From Caprimulgus europaeus (taxonomy: Eukaryota > Chordata > Aves > Caprimulgiformes > Caprimulgidae), in NCBI GenBank assembly GCA_907165065.1, contig OU015539.1, positions 17,080,816-17,144,815 on the forward strand: a stretch of 64,000 nucleotides of DNA, written 5' to 3'. The notes under the pieces are model-generated. The model did not search any database and had not been told where the DNA came from. It saw only the letters and a program-made list of their open reading frames with translations. Position 1 is the first letter of the stretch. Each line of letters opens with the position of its first letter. This document shows positions 1-9,896 of this stretch, piece after piece. A program made the position numbers and the translations under genes.

Positions 1-1364
1 AAGAGTGAAGTCTGAAGAAACCTAAGGACCTGCAAGTCTGTTCTGAAAAAAACACTGAGACAGCTTCTGCTGCAAGGAAGATTAACAACCTTGAATTTTA
101 CATACAAATCCCCCATTTACATGGCTAGGATTTCAAATTATCTGAATTTAGTTTAAGGAAACTCTGCACTTAAATGGTTTCATTTTATCAGTATAATTTT
201 CTCCCCAGCTTTTTGTCATCAACATGAAGGGTTTTCCAAGCTGGTATGGCTATCCCAATACATCCTGGTTTTTAGCTGTGACAGAGCTAGGTTTCAATAC
301 AAGCCTAGTTAGATCATCATAATTTGCAATAAAAATTTCACCAAATCCTATTTCATTTGTTAAAAAGTAAACCTTCCTGCCACTGCTTTTAAAATAGCCT
401 CAAGTCATCTACAGAGACACACAGGTGGACAAAATCGAGCTGTTTCATCACACCAACCGCAGTGACCTTAGCCCTTCCCCAGGCAACTCCTGCCACATCA
501 TACCCTTAGATCTCTAACTCAGATTAATATTAAACTGCTATCACACGGAATTCTCAGTGAAAAAGAGGGAAGCTGAGCACTGAGGTGTACCCCCAGACAT
601 ACACCTCACCCCTGAGCAGCTGCAGGTTTGTACTCCTGCTCTCTGCCCGGCACAGTCACAGGCACACCCCCATGTCCTCAGGGGAACACTGACACGCACC
701 TCTGTCCATCCCATTTTGAATTACACAGATCCTAAGCGCTGATTTCTGTCAAAGCAGAATTTTAAAGCCAATGTAAAGCCCAGCGCAGGCAGCCGCACGG
801 AAGGCCCAGCTCGCAGGCGCCCTCCCAGAGGCCTGCTGGCCCCCAGTGACGTTTCGAGCCGAAAGCCGCTCAGGGGTTTGCAAGGAGACCCGAGCCGCCT
901 CTCCGGGCCCCGCCACAGACCCACCCGCACCCCGAATACACGCAGCTTCGCTTCACCGCCCTGTAAACAACGACAGCGACAGACAGGAGCCTCGGGGCAC
1001 CCCCTCTCGCCGGGGCAGCCGCCGCAACACCCAGCGCCCTCCGCCACGGCGGGGGGGAGGGGAGAGAGAGAGGGAGGGAAATGCCCCCACAGCCCACCCA
1101 AGCGCACACACCGACCCCAACCCACCGCCGAACCCTTCGGCACCGCCTCGCCGCGCCGCCGCCCCCGCCGCCCCCCAGGGCGCGTCGCCATTTCGTGAAG
1201 CAGGAGCGCTCCGAGCAGCCCGCTGCGGGGGGGAGGCAGGGGGGAGAGGAGAGCACCGGGGAGGGGACCGAGGGACAGCAGCCCCGGCCCCGCGGGGCAA
1301 CAGCCCACGGCAACGGCCGGCCTGGCCCAGGCCCCAGCCCCGCCGCGCCTCAGCCGCCACTCAC
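1..1364 (-). other. AP2A2: AP2A2 intron 1, 5' portion
   Basis: Everything left of the donor at 1364-1359 is AP2A2 intron 1, continuing off the window. About 780-1364 is still CpG-rich and belongs to the promoter-proximal island. About 1-720 is ordinary AT-rich intron. I found no second alpha-adaptin exon (the KSKEAEIKRINKEL region) on the minus strand here, and no RNA gene. Confidence 0.8.
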
Positions 1365-1960
1365 AGTTCCGGATGTCGGAGATGAAGACCGCCAGGCCCC
1401 GCATGCCATCGCCCTTCGACACGGCAGGCATCGTGGCGCGCGATCAGGGCCGCCCAGCGCCCCGCTAAACCGCCACAAGGACCGCGACCGCCGCCGCCTC
1501 CCGCTCTCCCCGCGGGGCTGCTCAGGCCGCGGCCGCCGCCTCTGCAGCGCGCAGGCGCCGGGACGGATCCCGCGCCCCCGCAGGCGGCCGCCGCGCGAGG
1601 CTCTGGCGCCACCTGCCGCGCGGAGGCGGGGACGCTGCGGGCCGTGCCAGGGCTCCGCTCCCCCAGCTGCGGCGGGCACCGTCCCCGGCCTCTCCCCCGG
1701 TCCCTGCGCCGCGCCCTGGGGACTCCGGGCCATCCTGCGCTCTGGGAGCGGTGGCTGCTTGGTGGCCAAGCCTTTGCAAAGTTGGGCGGTGCCGCTGCCG
1801 AGACGCAACTACCAGTCACCGCCGGCAGCGCAAACGGGCCCGGGCCCACCTGAGGGGCGGCGGTGGGCGGCGGCCCTTCCCCATGAGGGGTTGGCAGGGT
1901 GGCTTCAGCCGCTGGATCCCCTGCGTGCTCCCCGCTCGGGAACGGCCTCATCCCTTCCTC
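780..1960. promoter_or_regulatory. AP2A2: CpG island and promoter region of AP2A2
   Basis: Dense CG dinucleotides and long GC runs cover the AP2A2 start codon and both sides of it, in contrast with the AT-rich flanks. No TATA box is seen near the start, consistent with a dispersed housekeeping promoter. An NRF1-like element (CGCGCAGGCGC, 1548-1558) lies about 120 bp upstream of the ATG on the minus strand, and a weaker YY1-like GTCGCCATTTCG lies near 1185. The transcription start is inferred to lie between about 1440 and 1600. The several long frames through the island on both strands are compositional artefacts. Confidence 0.8.
1365..1431 (-). CDS. AP2A2: AP2A2 (alpha-adaptin, AP-2 complex) first coding exon, partial gene
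   Basis: Read on the minus strand, the ATG at 1431-1429 opens [12 protein letters not shown] followed by [10 protein letters not shown], the invariant start of alpha-adaptins. It ends on the first base of a Cys codon at 1365, followed by a perfect donor GTGAGT (1364-1359). That gives 22 codons plus one base, matching the known exon 1/2 split in vertebrate alpha-adaptins. Alpha-adaptin is a large subunit of the AP-2 heterotetramer, which links PIP2-containing plasma membrane, cargo and clathrin during endocytosis. The first 22 residues are the same in AP2A1 and AP2A2, so the paralogue is chosen from synteny: AP2A2 lies divergently beside CHID1 in human. The remaining exons lie beyond position 1. 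The open frame running on to 721 is intron read-through. Confidence 0.93.
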
Positions 1961-2654
1961 TCCCCGTGCCCCTCATGATCCAGAGTTTTTACGAAGGTGC
2001 CTCAGGGGATGTGACTCGTGAGGGAGAAGGAGAAGGATGGCGCATTAGGAGATGAGAAAATTTAACTTCCTCGGTAAACTTTGAGCAGCCTGTTAATCCA
2101 GGATCTTATTTCTAAAATGTGGAGAGCGGGGTACAAACTCTCGATGGTACAGTGCATAAAATCAAGCTCTCCACAGGACAGACTGACAGGGGCCATGCTC
2201 CATCCTCCAGCTCAAACGTGGCCCCAGAACAGCACATGGGATCTGCTTCATGTACCCTGCGTAGGCATGGAACATCTGCAAGGCCAAGAGCCACTGTGTG
2301 CAGAGCCCTCCTTTGTCACATCCGCCTGGTGAGCCTGCACCCTGTTGCACCAGCGATGCAGATGCTCTGTGTGACGTGTGGTGATTCACACTTTGCAGGC
2401 ATGCAAACCCAGGGCCACGTGTCTCTCATGACAGCTGCGAACATGCAGAGCCACACAGTCCCACGCCACATCTATTCCTGAGATTGAAAACATTTCAAGG
2501 TTAAACTGTCTTAAACAAGCCAAAGAGGTAGGGCTGCTCACAGCATTTAATCTCATCGGCTGAAAATAGATTCAAACGGTGTCAAAACTGGCCTCGTCTG
2601 CCTAACCAAAAGTATGCAGAGAGTTTCAGTTCTATACTCAGTGGATTATAAGGA

Positions 2655-3345
2655 CCTGTAGAATCATGGGGTTTAGGGCTACTGGAGATCAATCAGTCAT
2701 TTAATGTTTTCCTGTATACTTCAAGCCAATCAACTTTTCTCTTCTCTTCTCTTCTCTTCTCTTCTCTTCTCTTCTCTTCTCTTCTCTTCTCTTCTCTTCT
2801 CTTCTCTTCTCTTCTCTTCTCTTCTCTTCTCTTCTCTTCTCTTCTCTTCTTTTCCTTTCTTTTCCTTTCTTTTCTTTTCTTTTCTTTTCTTTTCTTTTCT
2901 TTTCTTTTCTTTTCTTTTCTTTTCTTTTCTTTTCTTTTCTTTTCTTTTCTTTTCTTTTCTTTTCTTTTCTTTTCTTTTCTTTTCTTTTCTTTTCTTTTCT
3001 TTTCTTTTCTTTTCTTTTCTTTTCTTTTCTTTTCTTTTCTTTTCTTTTCTTTTCTTTTTCCCCCTGAACTGAGCCCAGTATCTAGCTTTCAGCTACAGTC
3101 TATCTTCCAGAAAGGCACTCAGTCTTGATCTGACACCATCAAATCCACTGTTTCCCTGGGTAGTTTGTTCCCATGGTAAATTCTCCTCATTTAGACCTTG
3201 CATCTTATTTAAATTTATCATGCTCCAGTGCCTTTAAGCTAATGATACATTTTTTTTCTCATAAAACACTTTGTAATACTCGATACTAGCTCTCTGATAC
3301 TGGCTGTACACCTCAGTTAGGTCACCTCTCAAGTGTCTGTTCTGC
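2655..3345 (-). mobile_element. Ancient, degraded CR1-type LINE 3' region, interrupted by the microsatellite
   Basis: The segment 3085-3345 follows, in reverse complement, the 3' part of old CR1 elements: a 'gacaccatcaaatccactgtt' type start, a 'gtagtttgttcccatggtaa' type block, and 'caccTcagttaggtcacctctcaa' near 3310. These correspond to the coding tail for HW-N-PREVV-like and R-DLI-like residues. A CR1-terminal-like 'agaatcatggggttt' lies at 2661-2675, on the other side of the microsatellite. Identity to any consensus is clearly low, and the subfamily cannot be named by eye. The assignment is by recalled pattern, not alignment. Confidence 0.45.
2737..3058. repeat. Two-phase pentanucleotide microsatellite, (CTTCT)n then (TTTCT)n
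   Basis: A pure pyrimidine tract of about 320 bp on the plus strand. About 22 copies of CTTCT (2741-2850) change to about 40 copies of TTTCT (2851-3055). Two TTTCC units mark the junction (2851-2870). The strand asymmetry is complete: no purine occurs from 2741 to 3060. Such homopurine-homopyrimidine repeats can form triplex DNA. The leucine/phenylalanine-rich frame through it is not a gene. Confidence 0.97.
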
Positions 3346-6049
3346 ATGTTTTCAGGATACTTTGTTACATGAGCACTTTTTGGTTGTGTGAGTATCCATT
3401 AGAAAGACGACAGCTTGGGGTAGTCAGGCATATATCCATTTTTCCCTGGAATCCATTTTGTAGACCAAGTGCTACTACAGGCAGTCATGCACAACTAATC
3501 TTACATTAAACTCAGATTCTCTGCATCTGTAGGCTTACATGAAGAAAACTCTCCTTTTTCAGAGCTTTACAAACAGATTTTGATCCTTAACAATAATTTC
3601 CATTTGCCTTTGAAGCTGATAACTTAAGATGTCACTACGTAGGAGTTTGTGTTTCAGAAAAAAAATATCTTTTCTGAGCAAGCCAAAATGTTGAACTAAT
3701 TTCTACTTTTAAGAGCACAGTGACACCTAAGGGCTAAGTATCTCAGCCCTGTCTGGCTGAACTCCAGTCAATACTGCAACTGCAAGTCATGCAGGTACAC
3801 TTAAACTGCCTTTTAAGTACTGCTAGCAGAATAGCTGTGGCAGTACCAAGCTAAGCATGGGCTGCAAATTCTGCTTGAGAAATGGGGTAAATATTCAAGT
3901 AGTTAACCCATGTGGAGCTCTCTATATACTGCTAAATATTTAATTTGAAGTGGCTCAGTATGCAGTCCACATACCCTGGTTATTTTATGTCAACCTCCTT
4001 TGACTGACTTTTGAGTCTTTATTATATTAATCCTTGCTCCCTGTGTTCTTTTTGCCTCAGCAAAGGCTGTTATGTTGAATGTGTAGGTATATGTCTGCTC
4101 TTACTGCTTCCTAAATTAGAACTTATTAGCCCATTTCAGACAGTTTTGTTAGGGAGAATATACAATTTTTTAATGAATAAATAGCTAGAGGAAAGAGAGC
4201 TCCTAATGGTCTCTGAATGCATCCTCACTGAAAAAAGCATTGTAATGTGAGCTCAGCTAGTATTATACAGCACAGAGTTCACACTAGGCATATCCCTTTA
4301 CAAACACACTGAGTTAATTAATCTGGAAAACATTTTGGTTTGAGCTTAACATCTATAAAATACCAACCTGTGAAAAAACAGACTTCATTAGTTCCAGCCA
4401 CACATGCATAGAATTAAAGCAAAAGACTTCTTGTCACTAATAGTAACAAAACTCAGTAACTGCTGGAGTATGGGGAACAAACAAAAATAAAACTGATCAG
4501 TAATTTATGTAAAATACTCACCATTGAAGCGCAGGGCCTTTTAATTAATAGGAAAAAAAAAAGTTCAGAAGCAAGCAATAACATTCTAGGAAAAGCAAAG
4601 TGAAATTTAGTAAGTTACAAGAGAGGGAACTTAGGTGCTGAGATGCCCAGCTTTGTGGCACCCAGCCTCCAAGTACCTGGCTCGGGCAAAGGAATTCATA
4701 GTGCCAGTTCAGTTACTGAATTTGGTAAGCAGTGCATGGGGTAGACAACAGGAGTTAATCAAGAGACATTCATGATTCCCAGAAGACATACAGATTCTTG
4801 TCTCTTTGGAGAACATTGAGAATGTAGAAGCATAAAGATCCCTTTATCTTTTAGTCTTGCTGAGTGGAATGACAGCCTCTGGTGGGGACTGCCCAGTGCC
4901 TTGTTGATGTGCTAAAAATCTGGATGCATCTTTGACATACAAGAGATGAAATCTGTGATTCCCTTACAGGTCTCCTCAATGGCAGCAAACTTTTGGATCA
5001 GTCCTACTAAGGCTATGAGAAAGAGAGTCAATAGTGGAATATGATGGGAATGCAACATGGGAAATTATAGATTTCATTAAAGAGAGACTGGAAACAAAAC
5101 TGATTTTTCATGCCCTCATGGCTTATCTCTGTCATTCCTGCTATTTAGAAGTGTAACCTGGAAGCATTTAAAGTTTGTGAGAGAAGAACAGAATGTTATA
5201 AAACAACAAAAATCTGGTACCATATAAATTATAAATTATAAATTACTTTAGGTACTGTAGTTATACACCTTTAAAATTTGGAGCAGTTTATATGTACTGT
5301 GTTTCAAACACGCCTATCAAGCAGTCCTATGAGATAAAAAAAATCACCACTTCTTGAGTGAAAACTGAAGGATTCAGAGGTGTTTTGGTGACACTAATAA
5401 AGTGGGATAACACATTCCTTTTTCCTGCTCTTTAGTCTGTAAATGTGTGGGTCCAAATGTGCTAGTAAGTACCAGTTTCCTTTCTGAAGTCCTTGCTAGG
5501 ATTTAAATCTGGGTGATTTAGTGCACAAAGTGTACACACTCTTAGCGCTTGCCAGAGAGACCATACATCTAGTTCACTGGCGAGACTTTGTTCAGAGGAA
5601 AAACATTTTGATTTTTCTTTTCAGCGCTGAAGAACATTCATGAAGATCTAAAGAACGTTCATGGAGATCTCCATTACACGTGAAGGAATGAAAGAAGACA
5701 GACCAGGAGAATATCAGGTAATCTTCCAGTTCAGCTCCTGGGAGGTCACACCAAGCTGCAACCAACACAGGCAGCAGCTCACAGAACGGGAAGTGCACTG
5801 CCAGGATATGCCAGGCTTGTGACTACATCATGACATAACACACCTGTTTTTATCAAGTTTATTGATATGGTATTTAGTCCCTGCAAGTAACCCATGAAGT
5901 TACAGGGTTACATCAAAACCTCTGCTTCAGTAAAAATAGTCATAGCGCAGCCATGCTGTCTGTAAAAACACAAACTGTAGAAAGTCAAAACAGAAGATAA
6001 TAAAATCCCAATTTAAACCATAAACTTTTATTTTAAAGCCCGTTAACGG

Positions 6050-6720
6050 CCACCTGAGCTCTGACCCCTCCTTTCCGCGCACCTGGAGTCAGCAATATTG
6101 CTTGCCGCCCCTGAGCCTTGCCTGCAGGCCCTGCGCTTCAGCCCAAACGCCCTCCTCACCCACCTCTCCCCTTCGCTACAGCTCGGAGTGAACCCCGAGG
6201 CTCTCCGAGGGATTTGCGGTTAGACCGTGACCGGCATTTGCTTTCTGAAAGTACCGATGAGCGCAATACCACCCGCGCCCAGGGACGGCCCAGCGGGAGC
6301 CCCTTCACCGGGGGCTCGGCCGGGGCAGGCGGCTGCTCCCGCGCCCAGCAGCGCGGCACCGAGCCGCAGCCGCTCCCTCAGCAGCGCGGCCCCGCCGCCA
6401 TCTTGGCGCAGCCAGCGCTTGGCCGCCGCCTTTCGCCCGCCCGCCCGGCCACCGCCTCAGCGCTGCCCCGTCAGCCGGCGGGGCGGTGCTGGCCGCCTCC
6501 ACTTCCGAGCGGCGGCGGGCGGGCGGTAGGTGGTGGCAGCGGGCGGCTGAGGGGAGGGAAAGGACGAGAAGGGAAGGGGCGGGCGGTAAGGATGTGCTCC
6601 AGCAGCGCTGTGCTAGCCCTCGGCCTGCGCCTCAGTCAGGGTGCGGGTGAGGCGGCAGCTGAGGGTGGCCCGGGCGGCCCCACGGGGTCCAAGCGCGGGT
6701 AGGCCGCGGCGGGGGCTGGC
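6050..6720 (+). promoter_or_regulatory. CHID1: CpG island and inferred promoter of CHID1
   Basis: A CG-dense block, 3 kb upstream of the first CHID1 coding exon and between AT-rich flanks. It has hallmarks of a TATA-less promoter: a strong YY1 element GCCGCCATCTTGG (6394-6406), an ETS-type ACTTCCG (6501-6507), and overlapping GC boxes (GGGGCGGGCGG, 6576-6586). YY1 elements in this orientation often sit just downstream of the start, so transcription probably begins at about 6350-6420. This is inferred; no transcript data are available. Confidence 0.7.
6410..6585 (+). other. CHID1: Possible noncoding exon 1 of CHID1 (5' UTR)
   Basis: The first coding exon has a proper acceptor at 9752-9753, so an upstream noncoding exon must exist. 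The best donor inside the CpG island is GTAAGG at 6586, with a second candidate GTGAGG at 6647. The 5' limit given is a guess just downstream of the YY1 motif. Frames through this GC-rich block are not treated as protein coding. Confidence 0.3.
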
Positions 6721-9700
6721 GCTGAGGTCTGTCCGCGTGGAAAGCTGCGGTGCCTCGAGAGTCAGAGAGTGTGGGAGGCGATTCCTGCTCCCCAGGTAGA
6801 GCACCTTGCAGCAGGAAAGGCAGAAATGCTTCCGCGGCTTAGAAACCGCTTTATTTTAACTTTTTTTTTTCACTCCTGAATCCAGCTTCCGTTAATTTAA
6901 TTTAAAACCACATCACCAGTGTGCTTCCTTTACTAAATGATGCAGACTTCTTCTGCAGCAGTGGTCTAGTTTCTTCTTTAGAACTAAAGTATAAGCATTA
7001 ACTCTGATTTGCAAAGAGTTGCTGTGCCAGCCTCCAAGATTATTTAGTTTCTTTAGTTGCTTCTTTTGGACTGCCTAAATCTGACAGCTTTTGTCTCTTT
7101 TAAAAATAAAGATAATAAAACAGCTGACTAAAAGTTATCTCATGTGTAGCCTCAGGTTGAACAATATTTGTTACCTGCCTTAGAGAGAAACGTAGGCTTC
7201 AGATCAGTGTCAAAAGATGCTTTAAACCATAAATTGTCCATAGTATCAGCTGAACAAGGACACAAACAGAATCAGTCTTCAGTTTTGCTTGCATTTTGCA
7301 GTGATACAGGAAATGAACAGGGGTGCCAAGCTCATACAGTTCTACTCAGATTAGGTAGTTTGAGGAGAATTAAAAAATGGTGAAGGAAGGTTTGCAGAGA
7401 CAAAACTTGATGGGGATCTGGTTTTGTAAAGCTTGCAAAAATTAATGCTTATAGTTTCTGTAAAGAGCATTTAAAGTTTATCTAATTAATCTTTGTGTTA
7501 CTACACAAAGTAGTGCAGCTATCTACTTAATTTTCACTAAACCAATGTTGTTAAAGAGTAAATTATTAAGGTTCCAACCAAGAGTCAATATTGGGCTGTT
7601 ACTGTCAGAGACCATTTTGCCGCAGGCTCAGTGCTTCCTCTAGATCAAGGAGGAGATGTTGGCTTAACAATAATTGGTAGATGGGTATGATCATGTCAAG
7701 GAAACGAGCACATCTTGATGTTTAATTAGAGTTCAGTGATGGTTTTTTAAACTTCTGTTCTTCAGTTGTTAAACATTAACTTCAGGGAAATTGATGCTGT
7801 TGCTAATTGTTTCTGAAAGTGAAATCAAACACCTCCAAATCAAATATACCAGCTGTGGAAGAATTGATATCCCGTCCAAATAATTAAGACTTGTATTGAC
7901 TATTTAGGCTCTAAGTTGTTCCTCTCTAGAGTAGTTTATAGATCCTGCCAAGCTAGATGGAACAGAGTAAATGCTATCAAGAGCAACTGCTTTGTCTAAT
8001 TTTTTAGGATGTGGAAGACAAGGACCTTGAAGTCCAAGTAGAAGCATAACACCTTAACTTAATAATAGTAAATTTCAAATAGTATAGCAATTGATCTTTT
8101 ACCCTGCCTGCTGGAGCCAAGAAGTATTGGAAGGCTTTCTGCTTTTACTTTGCAGTCTTTATAAGACTTGACTAAAGCCTTCAAGTAATTTTGTACGTGA
8201 GGTTTTTGATGCTCTGTGTTCTTTGGTGCTAGTGGCATTGGTTTTTTTTTTCAAGCATTTCTGCTGCCATCATCCTTCTGCTTTGTTCACTAATCACGTA
8301 CTCCTCTCTGTTTTCCTGCAGGATGCCTAACACTTGCAATAAATACCTCTACTTTTTAAAACCTCACTGCTAAGTCAGCCATATCCAAATATGTTTAAGT
8401 TTATTGGGTTGTTGATCTCATCTCTGCATTGCTACTGTTGCACTCCAATAGCTGCTCTTGTGTTGAGCACACTTCCATTTAGCCTTTACAGTTCCTTCTG
8501 CCACCACATTACTGCCATGGTACTCCTTTAGAGTGCTCAGTCTGCTGTTGTGAGATCCCTCACCTGATGTTTTATACAGAAACAAAATACTCAGACTTTG
8601 AAAGAAGTGCCAACAGAACAAGTTTTGTAAATAAGACTTGAAGAAATGAGCTCGTGAGTTTTTAAAGTGAGCAGTAGAAATGTTAATTCTTCAGAGTGAT
8701 ACACGATGGTTGAGAATTTAAGTTTGACAAAACTTCAGAAAATTATGGGGAAGGTAACCTTTTTTCCTTCTCCATTAGGACCTTATGAGAAGCAGCCTGA
8801 TGCATATATCTAGAGCCTCTAGTTTATTATAGATGAAAGCTAATCCCAGTTTGATACTTAGAACTTCCAGAATTAGTAACAGGTTACTTTTCTTCCTTCT
8901 GGTATTTTACCTCCTTCTGCACTGGTTCCAGTAATGCTAAATATTTTATCTCTGCTTTCTTTTTATCCACTTATGGGAACTAGACTGGAAAACCAGTGTG
9001 CCTCCTGAATGGGAAGGTTGAAAAACAAGCTCTGGCTGTATTTGAAATTTTTTTTGGAAAGTCTTTTCTCTGACAGAAGGTGTGATAGATAAATAGCACT
9101 GAACAGAACTGTCCTCTGTTAATTTTCAGTTCTTTTATCTGGAGCTTGTCAAAGTCATTATTTTGGACCAAAATGATCTCTGTTGGTTTTGGTTTTTTGT
9201 TTGTTTGTTTTTCTTTTCCTCAATTCTGTGTGCATCACTGACTTGGCAAGGAGTTGAAAGCAAAGTTCTCACCTGTTAGAGTAAAGGCACATAGCTATAA
9301 GCATATAGCTGTAATTCTTTCTATCTCTTAATTAATTTGTGACTTGCTGACTGGGTTAGGCAGGGGCAGAAACAAAAGATATCTCTTATTTGCTGTAGGA
9401 AAAGTAAAGTGGTACTATAATTGTTCTGGGCAGCAGACACTTATCTCAGTTTCAGCTGTAAACTGTTATACTTCTTTAGGGATTCTTTAAAAGGGAAGCT
9501 GCAAGTGTCCAACCTACTTTTACTCTCGCACACCTGATAAAAGAAGGGATAAAAGAAGATGTTTGAGCTTAGGAATCTCTTAAAACACTCCACTATTTTG
9601 CTGTCAGAGCAAAAGCACTATTAAAACAGTACTGCCTTAATAAGCCTGATTCTAAAGGGCAGAAGATAAGACAATTGCTTGACTTTTCTTGGACTAGAAA

Positions 9701-9753
9701 ACATAATTAAAATATTCTTCTGCTTACAGAGATTTGAACTCTTATGTTTTCAG
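6721..9753 (+). other. CHID1: CHID1 intron 1 (inferred)
   Basis: AT-rich DNA between the CpG island and the acceptor of the first coding exon (TTATGTTTTCAG, ending at 9753). Only short chance frames are present. I see no repeat family, RNA gene or second promoter that I can support. Confidence 0.55.
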
Positions 9754-9896
9754 GACAGGAGAAACTTCATATGAGGAAAAACACCATGAGGCTTCTCTGT
9801 ACTTCACTTTCACTTACTGTGATTTGCTGGCTAGCTGAAGGTACCCTGTCAAAAACAGATGCAAAGAAAGCTGCTACAAAAAAACTGGAAGAAAAG
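9754..9896 (+). CDS. CHID1: CHID1 exon 2: 5' UTR end, start codon, signal peptide
   Basis: The acceptor TTTTCAG ends at 9753 and the donor GTAAGA starts at 9897 (phase 0). Two in-frame ATGs occur, at 9771 and 9786. The second is chosen because its context (ACACCATGA, A at -3) is better than the first (CAT before ATG). It also makes the distance to the conserved TLSK motif 23 residues, the same as in human. The coding part (9786-9896, 37 codons) is a hydrophobic signal peptide, probably cleaved near residues 17-19, followed by [18 protein letters not shown]. Confidence 0.92.

Larger units (their letters stand above)
1961..6050. other. Intergenic region between AP2A2 and CHID1 promoters
   Basis: This is about 4 kb of AT-rich DNA between the two CpG islands. 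It holds a degraded CR1 copy and a long pyrimidine microsatellite (listed separately). I see no supported exon, RNA gene or other clear repeat from 3350 to 6050. The 68-aa minus-strand frame at 5592-5798 has no recognisable content. Confidence 0.6.

Noticed and set aside
721-1431. 236-aa minus-strand frame
   Set aside because: Only the first 22 codons are alpha-adaptin; the rest is read-through past a perfect GTGAGT donor into GC-rich intron.
846-2055. Long plus-strand frames in the AP2A2 CpG island
   Set aside because: Pro/Arg/Ala-rich frames caused by GC content, overlapping on all frames, with no domain.
2704-3072. 122-aa Leu/Ser/Phe repeat frame
   Set aside because: Translation of the pyrimidine pentanucleotide microsatellite.
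6118-6702. 194-aa frame in the CHID1 CpG island
   Set aside because: Low-complexity Pro/Arg/Gly composition and no family match; the region is better explained as promoter and 5' UTR.
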